A stretch of DNA of 64,000 bases from a virus. The notes beneath the pieces are model-generated. The model was not told the DNA's origin and did not search any database. It saw nothing but the letters and a program-made list of their open reading frames with translations. Position 1 is the stretch's first letter; every line of letters starts with the position of its first letter. The stretch covers positions 1-64,000 of the IMG/VR virus record IMGVR_UViG_3300025133_006890. One strand, written 5' to 3'. Made by a program: the position numbers and the translations under genes. Positions 35,036 through 43,581 of this stretch are shown piece after piece.

Positions 35036-35678
35036 AATAAGCGTCATTATAACTTGCTATAACCTTGAAAAATATATAGCAAGAGCAATAGGCAGTTGTC
35101 TAAATCAATCTTTGGATTCATCGGCCTATGAAATCATTGTTGTTGATGATGCCTCAACAGATTCTAGTTGGGAAATAATTCAATCGTATGGTGGTTTGTT
35201 GACTCCTGTGCGGCACATTAAGAATTCGGGAGTCGCCGCCGCGTCTAATACTGGAATTGCAGAAGCAAAAGGGAGATATATCGTTAGAGTAGATGGCGAT
35301 GATTTTATTAATCGCAACTTTTTGTACACCATGAGCGAGATATTGGAGTGGAATGCGGATATTGGATTTGTTTATTGCGATCATATCGTTGTTAAAGAAG
35401 ACATGACAAGGAAGTTTTCAATCAATACTCTGGACAAACTTCTTAATCACGGAGCAGGAGTCATGTTTCGAAAGGAATATCTTGAAGCCATCGGCCTCTA
35501 CAAAGAAGAGTTAAAGAATTGTGAGGACTATGATTTAATACTAAGATACATCAAGAACTTTGATGGCTACAGGTTAAGGCTCCCATATTATCGGTATTTT
35601 AAGAGAGAGGGTAGCCTGTCTACACAACTAGAAGAAAGATTAAGAATTATAAAAGGTATCAATGATGGGGAAATTTAA
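35025..35678 (+). CDS. GT2-family glycosyltransferase
   Basis: This is a classic GT-A enzyme of 217 residues: SVIITCYNLEKYIARAIGS, VDDASTD (Asp41-42, Asp46), VRVDGDDF as the DXD site around residue 94, and EDYDLILRY as the catalytic ED loop. No membrane segment is present. It overlaps the methyltransferase by 11 bases and the neuB gene by 17. Confidence 0.9.
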   Translation: MCLKISVIITCYNLEKYIARAIGSCLNQSLDSSAYEIIVVDDASTDSSWEIIQSYGGLLTPVRHIKNSGVAAASNTGIAEAKGRYIVRVDGDDFINRNFLYTMSEILEWNADIGFVYCDHIVVKEDMTRKFSINTLDKLLNHGAGVMFRKEYLEAIGLYKEELKNCEDYDLILRYIKNFDGYRLRLPYYRYFKREGSLSTQLEERLRIIKGINDGEI

Positions 35679-36747
35679 GAACGTTGATGGGTTGTGGAGT
35701 TATTTGAAGTCTGGCAGGCCATATGTTATTGCTGAAGCTGGTGTAAATCATTTAGGATCAATTGAGCTTGGCGAGCGGTTAATCTCCAAGGCTAAGTATG
35801 CAGGCGCAGATGCAATCAAATTTCAGTCGTACAAGGCAAAGACCTTGTGTACGAAGAACGCTCCAAGATTTTGGGATTGGGAGGGAGAAGAGAAGCAAGA
35901 TGGTTCTCAATTTGATTCATATTCTAGCTTGGATTCGTTTGGACACGACGAACATAAAGAACTAAGGGACATTTGTGACGCTTATGATATTGATTTCATG
36001 TCAACGCCGTTCGATTTTGAGGCTGTCGAGTATCTTCATGAGTTGGGCATGTTGGCGTACAAGGTTGCGTCGTGTGATATTAACAACTTTCCGCTATTAG
36101 AACGAATCGCCCAAAAGAACAAAATTGTGATGTTATCCACAGGCGCGTCTATTATGGAGGAGATCCAGAGAGCTGTCGCCGTTTTAGAACAATATACAAG
36201 TAAAATTGTTATCATGCATTGCAATTTGGTATATCCTACGAAGGATCAAGACGCCAACCTTAGAATGATCAACCATATCAAGGAAGAATTTGGCAAGCGA
36301 TACGTTATTGGCCTGTCGGATCACACAATGACTTTGAACTCGCCATCCATTGCGTATGCTTTGGGAGCCAATGTGGTTGAAAGGCACTTTACAGTTGATA
36401 AAACTCTTGAGAAGAGTGCAGACCACTGGCTGTCCGCCGACCCGGAGGAGCTAAAAGAGATAATAAGGCAGATTAACAACGTTGATATTCTTATGGGTAA
36501 ATACGACAAGAAAATCTGTACAGATCCTGAACTACGAGCACGCGCCAACGCCCGAAGATCAATAGTGGCTTTCAGAGATATACAGGCGGGCGAGGTTTTA
36601 ACCCTTGAAAATATTTCATGTAAACGCCCCGGCTATGGATTGAGTCCAACATTGTTTGGTTTAACACTTGGACACAAGACAACCAGAGATATTAAAGAAG
36701 ATGAACTCCTTAAAATTTCTGACATTCAGGGAGGATTGCTATTATGA
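35662..36747 (+). CDS. neuB: Nonulosonic (sialic-type) acid synthase
   Basis: NeuB-family enzymes condense phosphoenolpyruvate with a six-carbon sugar (ManNAc, a diacetamido sugar, or mannose-6-P for the KDN route). The 361-residue protein has VIAEAGVNHLGSIELG, AIKFQSYKA, DFMSTPFD, KVASCDINNFPLL, LSTGAS, GLSDHT and VVERHFT, all family hallmarks, then a C-terminal SAF (antifreeze-like) domain from about 290. ATG at 35665 is an equal alternative start. No NeuC epimerase is visible nearby, so the sugar precursor must come from the host or a different route. Confidence 0.93.
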   Translation: MMGKFKNVDGLWSYLKSGRPYVIAEAGVNHLGSIELGERLISKAKYAGADAIKFQSYKAKTLCTKNAPRFWDWEGEEKQDGSQFDSYSSLDSFGHDEHKELRDICDAYDIDFMSTPFDFEAVEYLHELGMLAYKVASCDINNFPLLERIAQKNKIVMLSTGASIMEEIQRAVAVLEQYTSKIVIMHCNLVYPTKDQDANLRMINHIKEEFGKRYVIGLSDHTMTLNSPSIAYALGANVVERHFTVDKTLEKSADHWLSADPEELKEIIRQINNVDILMGKYDKKICTDPELRARANARRSIVAFRDIQAGEVLTLENISCKRPGYGLSPTLFGLTLGHKTTRDIKEDELLKISDIQGGLLL

Positions 36748-37613
36748 GTAGGTGTTTGGTAACTGGGCATTTAGGCTTTATTGGAAGTCACTTATTTGAA
36801 AAGCTTAAAGAAGATGGTCATGATGTTGTTGGTATTGACTTTAAGCATAATAAAGAATATGACATATTGGAAGTCTTTTCTGATGTTGATCGAGGACTGA
36901 AATATTGTGGAGGAATAAGAGGCAAGCCGGATTATATTTTTCACATGGCGTGCATCCCACGTATTGGATATTCAATTGAAAATCCCGTTGAGACTATGAG
37001 AAATAATATTCTAAGCACATCATACATGTTGGACTTTGCTACGACAACGGGAGTTAAGAGGTTTATTTATTCTAGTTCATCTTCTGTTATAGGTAATGGC
37101 GATGGCCCAACCAGCCCATACGCACTACAGAAAGCTACTTCCGAGAAAGAGGTTGAGTTGTGGTGCAGTTTATATGGTTTGGACGCCATATCGCTAAGAT
37201 ACTTCAACGTATATCACAAGGAACAGCCAGCAGATGGATCATATGCTACTGCGGTTGCAGCATGGATGAGTTGTATCAAAGAGGGCCGTGATCCATTTAT
37301 CACCGGAACAGGCAACCAACGACGAGATATGTTACACGTTAGTGATGCAGTACGAGCCAATATTATGGCCATGGAACACGATGGCCCATTCAAAGGGGAA
37401 CACTTCGACATTGGGACAGGCAAAAACATTTCACTAAACGAGCTAAGAATGCTCCTTCTCAGACAACATACAGGTGTTGAATTTGATTATAAACCTTCAC
37501 GACCAAACGAAGTACAAGAAACTAAAGCAGATATTAAATCAGCCAAAAAGGGTTTGGGCTTCGAAACTTTAGTTTCAATCAAAAAGGGTGTTGAGGAGTG
37601 TTTTAAGAAATGA
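36744..37613 (+). CDS. Extended SDR nucleotide-sugar epimerase/dehydratase
   Basis: The 289-residue protein has the NAD-binding TGHLGFIGS (7-15), Ser-rich active strand IYSSSSSV and Tyr126-x3-Lys130 (YALQK). RYFNVY and RRDMLHVSD are typical of GalE/RmlB/WbpP-type enzymes. It could act after Gmd or supply a separate sugar. It is shorter than GalE (about 330). It overlaps neuB and the next gene by four bases each. Confidence 0.85.
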   Translation: MSRCLVTGHLGFIGSHLFEKLKEDGHDVVGIDFKHNKEYDILEVFSDVDRGLKYCGGIRGKPDYIFHMACIPRIGYSIENPVETMRNNILSTSYMLDFATTTGVKRFIYSSSSSVIGNGDGPTSPYALQKATSEKEVELWCSLYGLDAISLRYFNVYHKEQPADGSYATAVAAWMSCIKEGRDPFITGTGNQRRDMLHVSDAVRANIMAMEHDGPFKGEHFDIGTGKNISLNELRMLLLRQHTGVEFDYKPSRPNEVQETKADIKSAKKGLGFETLVSIKKGVEECFKK

Positions 37614-38050
37614 AGTTAATTGCCCACCGTGGGAACATGAATGGTCCTAATCCCGAACGGGAAAATACTGTAAGTTATATTGTTGAGGCTATTACGCTAG
37701 GATATGATGTTGAGGTTGACGTTTGGTATGACCCAGAGAGGGACATTTTTCAACTAGGACACGACAAGCCAGACGAAATAGTCACAGCTGCATTTCTCAA
37801 AAGTCCACAGATTTGGTGTCACGCCAAAGATATTGTCACCCTTAGAATGTTACATACACGAGGCACTCACTGCTTTATTCATGACATTGACCCAGCCACC
37901 CTGACTTCGGATAACCATATATGGATATATCCTGGTATGGAGTTGGTCCCAGATTCAATTTGTGTATTACCAGAACTGGGATATAACGGCGAAATAAAAC
38001 GATGTTACGGCATCTGTAGCGATTATGTTACTAATTATACACACTTATGA
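37610..38050 (+). CDS. Short GDPD-like protein
   Basis: The 146-residue protein has the glycerophosphodiester phosphodiesterase pattern: IAHRGN (His6, Arg7), EN at 18-19, EVDVW (Glu35, Asp37) and LGHD with His51. Family members are usually about 240 residues, so the C-terminal part of the barrel is missing or reduced. It closes the glycan island. Hydrolysing a phosphodiester on the glycan or its carrier is one possibility. It may also be inactive. Confidence 0.65.
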   Translation: MKLIAHRGNMNGPNPERENTVSYIVEAITLGYDVEVDVWYDPERDIFQLGHDKPDEIVTAAFLKSPQIWCHAKDIVTLRMLHTRGTHCFIHDIDPATLTSDNHIWIYPGMELVPDSICVLPELGYNGEIKRCYGICSDYVTNYTHL

Positions 38051-38054
38051 TGAT

Positions 38055-38061
38055 AAAGGAG
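38055..38061 (+). promoter_or_regulatory. Ribosome binding site that sets the start at 38067
   Basis: AAAGGAG ends five bases before ATG 38067, which favours this start over an in-frame ATG at 38025 inside the upstream gene. Confidence 0.65.
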
Positions 38062-38066
38062 AAAAA

Positions 38067-38261
38067 ATGAAATTATCAATTCAAGCGCTTAACGTTCTAA
38101 TGATGGCGTTACAGAAGTCTTTGCTAGAGCAGAGCGACATTGTTCCGGTCTTGCAGGGATTTGAGTTTGTGGAAACAGAGGAAGGGCTCTGGATTAAGAA
38201 TCCTCCTATCGTTAGGACCACGAAAGCGATTCCAGTTGAAGAGCTACAGGCAGCAGATTAG
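38067..38261 (+). CDS. Small hypothetical phage protein
   Basis: This is a 64-residue protein with a strong ribosome site. The N-terminal half is an amphipathic helix (MKLSIQALNVLMMALQKSLL) and the C-terminal half is polar. No family was recognised. It is the first gene after the glycan island and begins a run of small phage genes. Its TAG shares a base with the GTG start of the next gene. Confidence 0.65.
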   Translation: MKLSIQALNVLMMALQKSLLEQSDIVPVLQGFEFVETEEGLWIKNPPIVRTTKAIPVEELQAAD

Positions 38262-38548
38262 TGAACTATAATCCAGAAATCGGACAGAAATTTAGAATTA
38301 TTTATGGTTATAAAGAGTGGGAAGATGAGGTCGTCGTTTATGAAACAAAATCTTACCATGCGCCTAATTCCCACGGTCGGGGATTCTATTTTAAATCTCT
38401 GAAGACTGGCCAAAAAGGCGGAGCATTTATGGATAACGGATCCAGTTGTAAGTATGCTAATTGGCATAACGCTAGTTGGGGCTGTTGGTCACACGATCAT
38501 CCAGTAACTGGAAGCTGGCCAGTCTCAAAGTTGGAGTTAATTGAATAA
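38261..38548 (+). CDS. Small hypothetical phage protein, Trp/His-rich
   Basis: The 95-residue protein starts with GTG and is rich in Trp, His and Tyr in its second half (WHNASWGCWSHDH). It looks like a compact beta fold such as an SH3-type domain, but I recognise no family. Its stop is adjoined by the next start. Confidence 0.6.
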   Translation: MNYNPEIGQKFRIIYGYKEWEDEVVVYETKSYHAPNSHGRGFYFKSLKTGQKGGAFMDNGSSCKYANWHNASWGCWSHDHPVTGSWPVSKLELIE

Positions 38549-38787
38549 TGCCAAAATACACATATAAATGCACCAAGTGTAACATAGAGTTCGAAGCTAT
38601 TCATTCGATGAGCGAGGAGTTGGAAGATTGCTCGACTTGTCTGGCAGAGAATTCTCTTCAAAAAGTTCCTCAATTTGGATTTATCTTCAAAAAGAAGAAC
38701 AAAGCTGGTAAGATTGTAACAGAGAATATTTCAGAGGCCAAGCGAGAACTAGAGGCCATGAAACAAGAAATGAGGAAAAAAATATAA
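38548..38787 (+). CDS. FmdB-type zinc-ribbon protein
   Basis: The 79-residue protein begins MPKYTYKCTKC and has two CxxC pairs (Cys8/Cys11 and Cys28/Cys31) spaced like the FmdB/CxxC regulatory zinc ribbon, followed by a Lys/Glu-rich helix. Such small ribbons are common in T4-like phages. Here it sits just upstream of the late sigma factor, and a transcription role is possible but unproven. Confidence 0.8.
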   Translation: MPKYTYKCTKCNIEFEAIHSMSEELEDCSTCLAENSLQKVPQFGFIFKKKNKAGKIVTENISEAKRELEAMKQEMRKKI

Positions 38788-39110
38788 TGTTGTGGATATT
38801 GGGAATAGCACTTGGTGGATCAATCATCATGAATGTTGTGGTATTGGCTGGTCTGTATGGAGTACACCAGAAAACAAAATCATTCATTGATTATGTGAAT
38901 ATTATAAATATTGATTTGGAGGATTTTGTAGATCATCTGGAATATGTCCATGGACTTGAGAGATATTACGGCGACGAGACTTTGATAGAGTTGATTCAAC
39001 ACGTTGAGGTGTTAGCAAAAGATGTCAGAATGCTGCTAGAAACGGGCATAAACGCTGACGAGGAGATGGCAGTACGTGACAAAGAAGAACAGAAGACGGA
39101 AGAGGACTAA
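38787..39110 (+). CDS. Small single-pass membrane protein
   Basis: Residues 2-24 (LWILGIALGGSIIMNVVVLAGLY) form one hydrophobic segment, followed by an acidic helical domain to residue 107. There is no lipobox, so an N-terminal membrane anchor with a cytoplasmic or periplasmic coiled tail is likely. Function unknown. It overlaps the sigma factor gene by 35 bases. Confidence 0.7.
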   Translation: MLWILGIALGGSIIMNVVVLAGLYGVHQKTKSFIDYVNIINIDLEDFVDHLEYVHGLERYYGDETLIELIQHVEVLAKDVRMLLETGINADEEMAVRDKEEQKTEED

Positions 39111-39789
39111 TAACTATTTCACTAAGGTACATCAAGACGCCATAGTTGAATATGCACTTGCCTCTACAAAGAAAGAGAAGGAAGAGCTATATGTTATCAT
39201 TCAACCAGCATTCAATGAGCTGGTAGACAAGATTGTTTTTACATATAAGTTTACAAACCTCCCGAACATTGACGTTCTGAGAGAAGAGTGCAAGATTGCT
39301 TTGACGCTAATCTTGGACAAATTTAATCCAGACAAGGGCTCCAAGGCATTTTCATATTTTAGTGTAATCACAAAGAACTGGTTTATTCAACAAACAAAAA
39401 ACACTGCAAAACAATCTAGAAGAGAATTGCAATTCGAAGATGCAGCTTCAGAGATTGAAGATAGTGCGACAATCGAACCACACACCTACATTAATACGCG
39501 CGAGAAGAAAGAGTTTTGGAACTTTTTGTTACAAGAGATAAATGATTGGGAGTGGGAGGAAGTGGAAAACCAAAAGAAGAAGCTATACTCAAACGATCTA
39601 AAGGTGGTAAAGGCCATTAAAATGTTGTTTGAGTCTCCCGATGACATAGATATTCTTAATAAAAAGGCCATCTATCTGTATCTGCGAGAGCTTACCGGAC
39701 TTAATACAAAACAAATTGCCTGTAGTTTAAAGAAGTTCAAGATAAAATACGCAGAGTTCAGAAAAGAGTGGGAATCCGGACAAATATAA
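39076..39789 (+). CDS. T4 gp55-like late sigma factor
   Basis: The 237-residue protein contains a sigma region 2 (residues about 64-106): DVLREECKIALTLILDKFNP, GSKAFSYFSVITKNWFIQQ, the core-binding and -10-reading helices. A short acidic linker and a C-terminal helical region follow. It lacks a clear -35-reading region 4, as in T4 gp55, which directs RNA polymerase to -10-only late promoters. Translation starts at GTG 39076 with AGGAG (39061-39065) upstream. It precedes the baseplate genes it would be expected to turn on. Confidence 0.82.
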   Translation: MTKKNRRRKRTNNYFTKVHQDAIVEYALASTKKEKEELYVIIQPAFNELVDKIVFTYKFTNLPNIDVLREECKIALTLILDKFNPDKGSKAFSYFSVITKNWFIQQTKNTAKQSRRELQFEDAASEIEDSATIEPHTYINTREKKEFWNFLLQEINDWEWEEVENQKKKLYSNDLKVVKAIKMLFESPDDIDILNKKAIYLYLRELTGLNTKQIACSLKKFKIKYAEFRKEWESGQI

Positions 39790-39809
39790 TTCTTGCTCAT
39801 AATTATAAT

Positions 39810-40115
39810 ATGAGTAAAAAAGAGCTTATTGGAAAAGCGATAACAAACATAGATTCCGATCGAAAACGAACTCTTGATCTTTTGGCCGAGCTGCAAGCGG
39901 AGTTCGCAAACGATCCAGAAGTCAAGCACAGTCGCTCTGGAGCAATAGCAGCAAAGTATGTGGAAACTCTTCAGCGATCAAATGAGCAGCTGGTGAAGAT
40001 TATTTCAATTATGAGCAAATCCTCTTCAACTGACGAGGAAGAAGAAAGCTTGTCAGAAGAGGATACTGTTGCCTTGTTCGACTTGATTCAAAACGGTGAT
40101 AGTGAGGTTGGATAA
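39810..40115 (+). CDS. Small acidic protein, possible late co-activator or terminase-small-like
   Basis: The start at 39810 is preferred over in-frame ATG 39768, inside the sigma gene. The 101-residue protein is helical (residues 1-68) with an acidic Ser/Glu tail ending EEDTVALFDLIQNG. The LFDLI peptide resembles hydrophobic clamp-binding tails such as those of T4 gp33 and gp55. Position next to the sigma factor makes a gp33-like co-activator attractive, but the AAKYVETLQRSNEQLVKII helix would also suit a small terminase subunit. Neither is proven. Confidence 0.5.
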   Translation: MSKKELIGKAITNIDSDRKRTLDLLAELQAEFANDPEVKHSRSGAIAAKYVETLQRSNEQLVKIISIMSKSSSTDEEEESLSEEDTVALFDLIQNGDSEVG

Positions 40116-40711
40116 TGTCAAACGAACAGAGCGTAGATCCAAAATCTGTTAGAAACAAGTGCGGCAACGAAGATCTTGTAAATGTAAAAAGGTCTGATGT
40201 GCTGGACAAGATGATTAACAGTTATCTTGGCGGCGACCCAAATAGCAAATCAGAATATCTAGCATATGTAAGAAAAATTGTTCCATTTTTGACCGACAAC
40301 GTATCGGGCTCGAATGAGCCTATTTTTCCACTTTCAAATGAAATTAGTGTCGTCGACCCGTTTTATAACATAGAGGAAGACAGAGAGAGGATATTAAATG
40401 CTGGAAGAATTAATATTAAGGGCGGCGACCTCAAAGTTATATTGTTTGTGGAAATTCCATTATTGTTTGAAAAACTAATTAAAATAGACGGCTCCAATTC
40501 AAATATTTATTCATTACACACACTTTTAAGAGTTGAGATAACAGAGAAGGAAGAAAGAAAAACGCTTGTAAACGAAGCAATAATTATTTCTTTCAAAGAT
40601 AAGTCCAACTTGAGATATCCTTATTTTCTAAGATATCCAAAAAATAAACCAGTGATGGTAGAAGAGGACGTTTGTAATAAGGCTAAAGTCGGAGACATTC
40701 TAACGAGTTAA
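40115..40711 (+). CDS. Hypothetical protein at the start of the structural module
   Basis: This is a 198-residue protein sharing one base with the previous stop. It begins acidic and polar, with a beta-rich second half (LKVILFVEIPLLFEKLIKI, then LLRVEITEKEE). No family was recognised. Position between the sigma/co-activator genes and the tail genes suggests a tail or baseplate component. Confidence 0.55.
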   Translation: MSNEQSVDPKSVRNKCGNEDLVNVKRSDVLDKMINSYLGGDPNSKSEYLAYVRKIVPFLTDNVSGSNEPIFPLSNEISVVDPFYNIEEDRERILNAGRINIKGGDLKVILFVEIPLLFEKLIKIDGSNSNIYSLHTLLRVEITEKEERKTLVNEAIIISFKDKSNLRYPYFLRYPKNKPVMVEEDVCNKAKVGDILTS

Positions 40712-40714
40712 ATT

Positions 40715-41686
40715 ATGGGAAGTGGAACTGTAAAACTTGTAGATCAAAAAAAGCTGGATGAAAGAAAGCAAATTTTGATTGATTGCTCGAAAAAGTCTGG
40801 TCAACGCTTGCAAGTTGGGTCTGGACTGCATGGCCAATCCGGCATCCAAAGGGTTCAGCCGACTTTTCACAGAAGATCAGATAGGACAATCATTGTCACA
40901 CCCGATAGCGCTGGCGCAACGATTTTTGATAACAACCCAGAATATGCTAAAGAGGGTGCTGATTTTTGTTCTAGAGTTTCAATGATCGCCGGAATAAACG
41001 GACACAAACTAAAAGAAGATGATGTTATTGGAGATCCCGACTTGCTAAAGAGCGCCGCCTCTGTTGTCGTGCGGCAGAGAGCAAAGTCACAAGACGCATT
41101 AAGCTTGGTGATCCCGAACCTTGATGATGGCGGCGGCGCAACAGCATCTGATCGTGAGGGCAAGTCATATGAGGCTTTCTCTGATGTTACTGCTTATGCC
41201 GATGTAATACAACTTGTTGCTAGAAACGGTGGCGTTAATTTGTATGCAGGCGGCGTGGATTCAGAGTTGTCCAACGGAGTTCCAAATCGAGAGCCAATTG
41301 GTGTTAATTTAATTTATGGCAATAAAATTGAAAAAGATGAAAAAAGTCCCTATAGTTTACAACCATTAGTGAAGGGTGATGCTTTGGTCAAAGCCTTGTC
41401 GGATCAATCTGATCGGATTAAGAAGTTAGGTTCCGTCGTGTTTCAAATCCAAGCAGATATGAGCTTCTTGAAGATATTTTTAGCCATGCATACTCATCCA
41501 ATGACGCCACTCGGCATCACAACCCCATCCCTTGAGCTAGCCGTCGCCACAGGCGCCTCAGCCATTAAGGACGTATTCAATATGCTAAATCTAGTGACAG
41601 AACAGTGGAACACTATTGCGTCTGAGTGGAATGCCTCGATTGCCACCCCGGGTAATATCTTAAGTAGATGGAATAAAACTAACTAA
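40715..41686 (+). CDS. Putative baseplate or tail structural protein
   Basis: This 323-residue protein has no known motif I can name with confidence. It contains a Gly-rich segment with DVTAYADVIQLVARNGGVNLYAGG (about 157-180), and MHTHPMTPLGITTPSLELA near residue 257, which reads like an assembly-interface loop of a multimeric virion protein. The C-terminus is helical. Placement directly before the tail genes supports a baseplate role. Confidence 0.55.
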   Translation: MGSGTVKLVDQKKLDERKQILIDCSKKSGQRLQVGSGLHGQSGIQRVQPTFHRRSDRTIIVTPDSAGATIFDNNPEYAKEGADFCSRVSMIAGINGHKLKEDDVIGDPDLLKSAASVVVRQRAKSQDALSLVIPNLDDGGGATASDREGKSYEAFSDVTAYADVIQLVARNGGVNLYAGGVDSELSNGVPNREPIGVNLIYGNKIEKDEKSPYSLQPLVKGDALVKALSDQSDRIKKLGSVVFQIQADMSFLKIFLAMHTHPMTPLGITTPSLELAVATGASAIKDVFNMLNLVTEQWNTIASEWNASIATPGNILSRWNKTN

Positions 41687-43581
41687 TGACAGAGAAAAAA
41701 GACATTTCTGCTTTAGAGAGCGTTGTAAAGAAGTCACTAAGCGTTAAAACTGCTGGTCTTGCGGCCATTAACACTGCCATATCTGCTGTTAATTCGGGGG
41801 TTGCTGTCGGCGAGAGTCTCGTCGGCGCAATAAATGACTTAAATAAGTTCACAAACGATCAACTTGACAAGCCATGTGCCCGAGTCCCGCCAAATTTTGA
41901 TGATTTGACGAAAGATATACAAGATATAACATACTGCAAAGAAAAGACCGACAGGTTGAAGAAGATTGGTGACGCATTTGACTTCAAGGACGATGTTGAC
42001 GTTCTCGGAGCGGGCGGCGCTTTGCTTGATCTCCTCTCAGATGTTTTGTTAACAAACAAAAAATGGACAGACTGCATTGATCCCTATTATTTAAAGTTTT
42101 TTAATTTAGTTCCGGTTCACTTTTATTTAGCTTTAATCTTGAAGAAGTTGTTAGACGAAGCTGGGTGGAGCTGCAAGAACGAAGAAGATATGGCAAAGAT
42201 TGCTGAGAATTGCACCGAGGCTACCTTAGGTAGACTTTGTGGTCAATTGGATTTGCCGACTGTTGACCCAATCACTTTGCCATCTTTGCCAATTATTCCA
42301 ATTTTAGATCCTCTTGTTATTTTGCAGAATGTCGTTATTGAGACAGTGTGTTCGTTGGCTTGTTTTTATCTAGATGAAATAGTTAATTTAGTTGTCGATG
42401 TGATGTCGTGGACTGACAACGAGTTTGTTGAAGGCTTAACTGAAGACGGCGAAATACCAGCATTAGTTAAGATTAATTTGAATACTGTTGTGTTCAAAGA
42501 GTTGTTGGACGAGGCCAGGGTTGTTTTCCCATATATGGCCTCGGCCACTTCGGAAGTGTTTGAGAGTTATTTCAATATAGTTCATACGACTGAATCAATA
42601 TCACAACAAGAGATTATATTTTTATTGCTTGGTGAGGAGGCTTGTGATGCGGTCAAAAAGCTGATAATCGTTGGAGAAGCCCCGCAGTTAGCAAGTCTAG
42701 GTTTGGACACATCGGTACATGTAGTTGAGTTCTTTGAATTTTTGTCATCGAAGGTCAGCGTATACGATATCATAGATGAGTCGAAGAAGGCATCTTGTAT
42801 CCCAAATCCATGTTTGGAATTGGACAAGGCGGCTGAGCAAAAGTTTTTCGACCAAATTGAAGTCTTGTGCGATTTAGTCAGCGGACCAACCACGATGCCA
42901 GAAGTTCCCATCGCCGGAATCCTAAAACAGGTTGGCGTTGAGTCTGCATCACAAATAAGCGTAAAGTCAATGATGTTCCCGACTCACACTTCATCCAAGC
43001 AATACTTAGAGAAGATCTTGAAAGTGTCTGGAGATTCAATCCTCGCTGTTAATCTGTCGCCCGCGACCCATATAAGCTCAAAGAAATATAAAGAGCAGAA
43101 GAAGAAGTATCAGGATTCCAAGAAGACTGATGACGATAAATCTTTATGGGCTCAATTCAGATATGGAATAGAAAGATATTCAGTGGAGGATGTCCATGAT
43201 GGGGAGGTGTTGACTCTAAAACAAATAATGTCCCTATCCAACGCCACACTAAACGACGGTGGCCTTAAATCGTTTAAAAAACTAAAATCGAAACTTGGAA
43301 TAACAGCAAGCAGCTTCCAACTGATTGATTCGGCAGACGTAGGGCTTGTTGGTCTCGGATTGAACTGGCCCGGACAGTCCACACCTTCAGAATCTAAAAA
43401 GTGTCCAGAAATCCTTGACTCTGATTTCCCACTCGCCATGGCAGCTTGGAACTTGGCTAAGTCTAAGGGGGATCCTCTTGTCCATATTAAGAAGGATCCG
43501 AAGTATAGTTATCTAACGGCTAAGCCTAAAAGTAGAGACCACATTGAAAAAATGCAAAAGAGTTCTTTGGGGTGTGAATAA
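41686..43581 (+). CDS. Large hypothetical protein of the tail module
   Basis: The 631-residue protein is helical and hydrophobic in places, with unusual cysteine content (CKEKTD, CIDPYY, CKNEED, CTEATLGRLCGQ, CSLACFY). Cytosolic disulfides are unlikely, so a metal site is possible. The C-terminal 150 residues are polar and end in FPLAMAAWNLAKSKGDPLV. No family recognised. Gene order (before gp25) would fit a baseplate hub or wedge protein. Confidence 0.55.
   Translation: MTEKKDISALESVVKKSLSVKTAGLAAINTAISAVNSGVAVGESLVGAINDLNKFTNDQLDKPCARVPPNFDDLTKDIQDITYCKEKTDRLKKIGDAFDFKDDVDVLGAGGALLDLLSDVLLTNKKWTDCIDPYYLKFFNLVPVHFYLALILKKLLDEAGWSCKNEEDMAKIAENCTEATLGRLCGQLDLPTVDPITLPSLPIIPILDPLVILQNVVIETVCSLACFYLDEIVNLVVDVMSWTDNEFVEGLTEDGEIPALVKINLNTVVFKELLDEARVVFPYMASATSEVFESYFNIVHTTESISQQEIIFLLLGEEACDAVKKLIIVGEAPQLASLGLDTSVHVVEFFEFLSSKVSVYDIIDESKKASCIPNPCLELDKAAEQKFFDQIEVLCDLVSGPTTMPEVPIAGILKQVGVESASQISVKSMMFPTHTSSKQYLEKILKVSGDSILAVNLSPATHISSKKYKEQKKKYQDSKKTDDDKSLWAQFRYGIERYSVEDVHDGEVLTLKQIMSLSNATLNDGGLKSFKKLKSKLGITASSFQLIDSADVGLVGLGLNWPGQSTPSESKKCPEILDSDFPLAMAAWNLAKSKGDPLVHIKKDPKYSYLTAKPKSRDHIEKMQKSSLGCE

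Noticed and set aside
39784-39809. T4-type late promoter before the small acidic gene
   Set aside because: AT-rich TATAAT-like words occur twice, but neither matches TATAAATA and no -35 box is spaced correctly.
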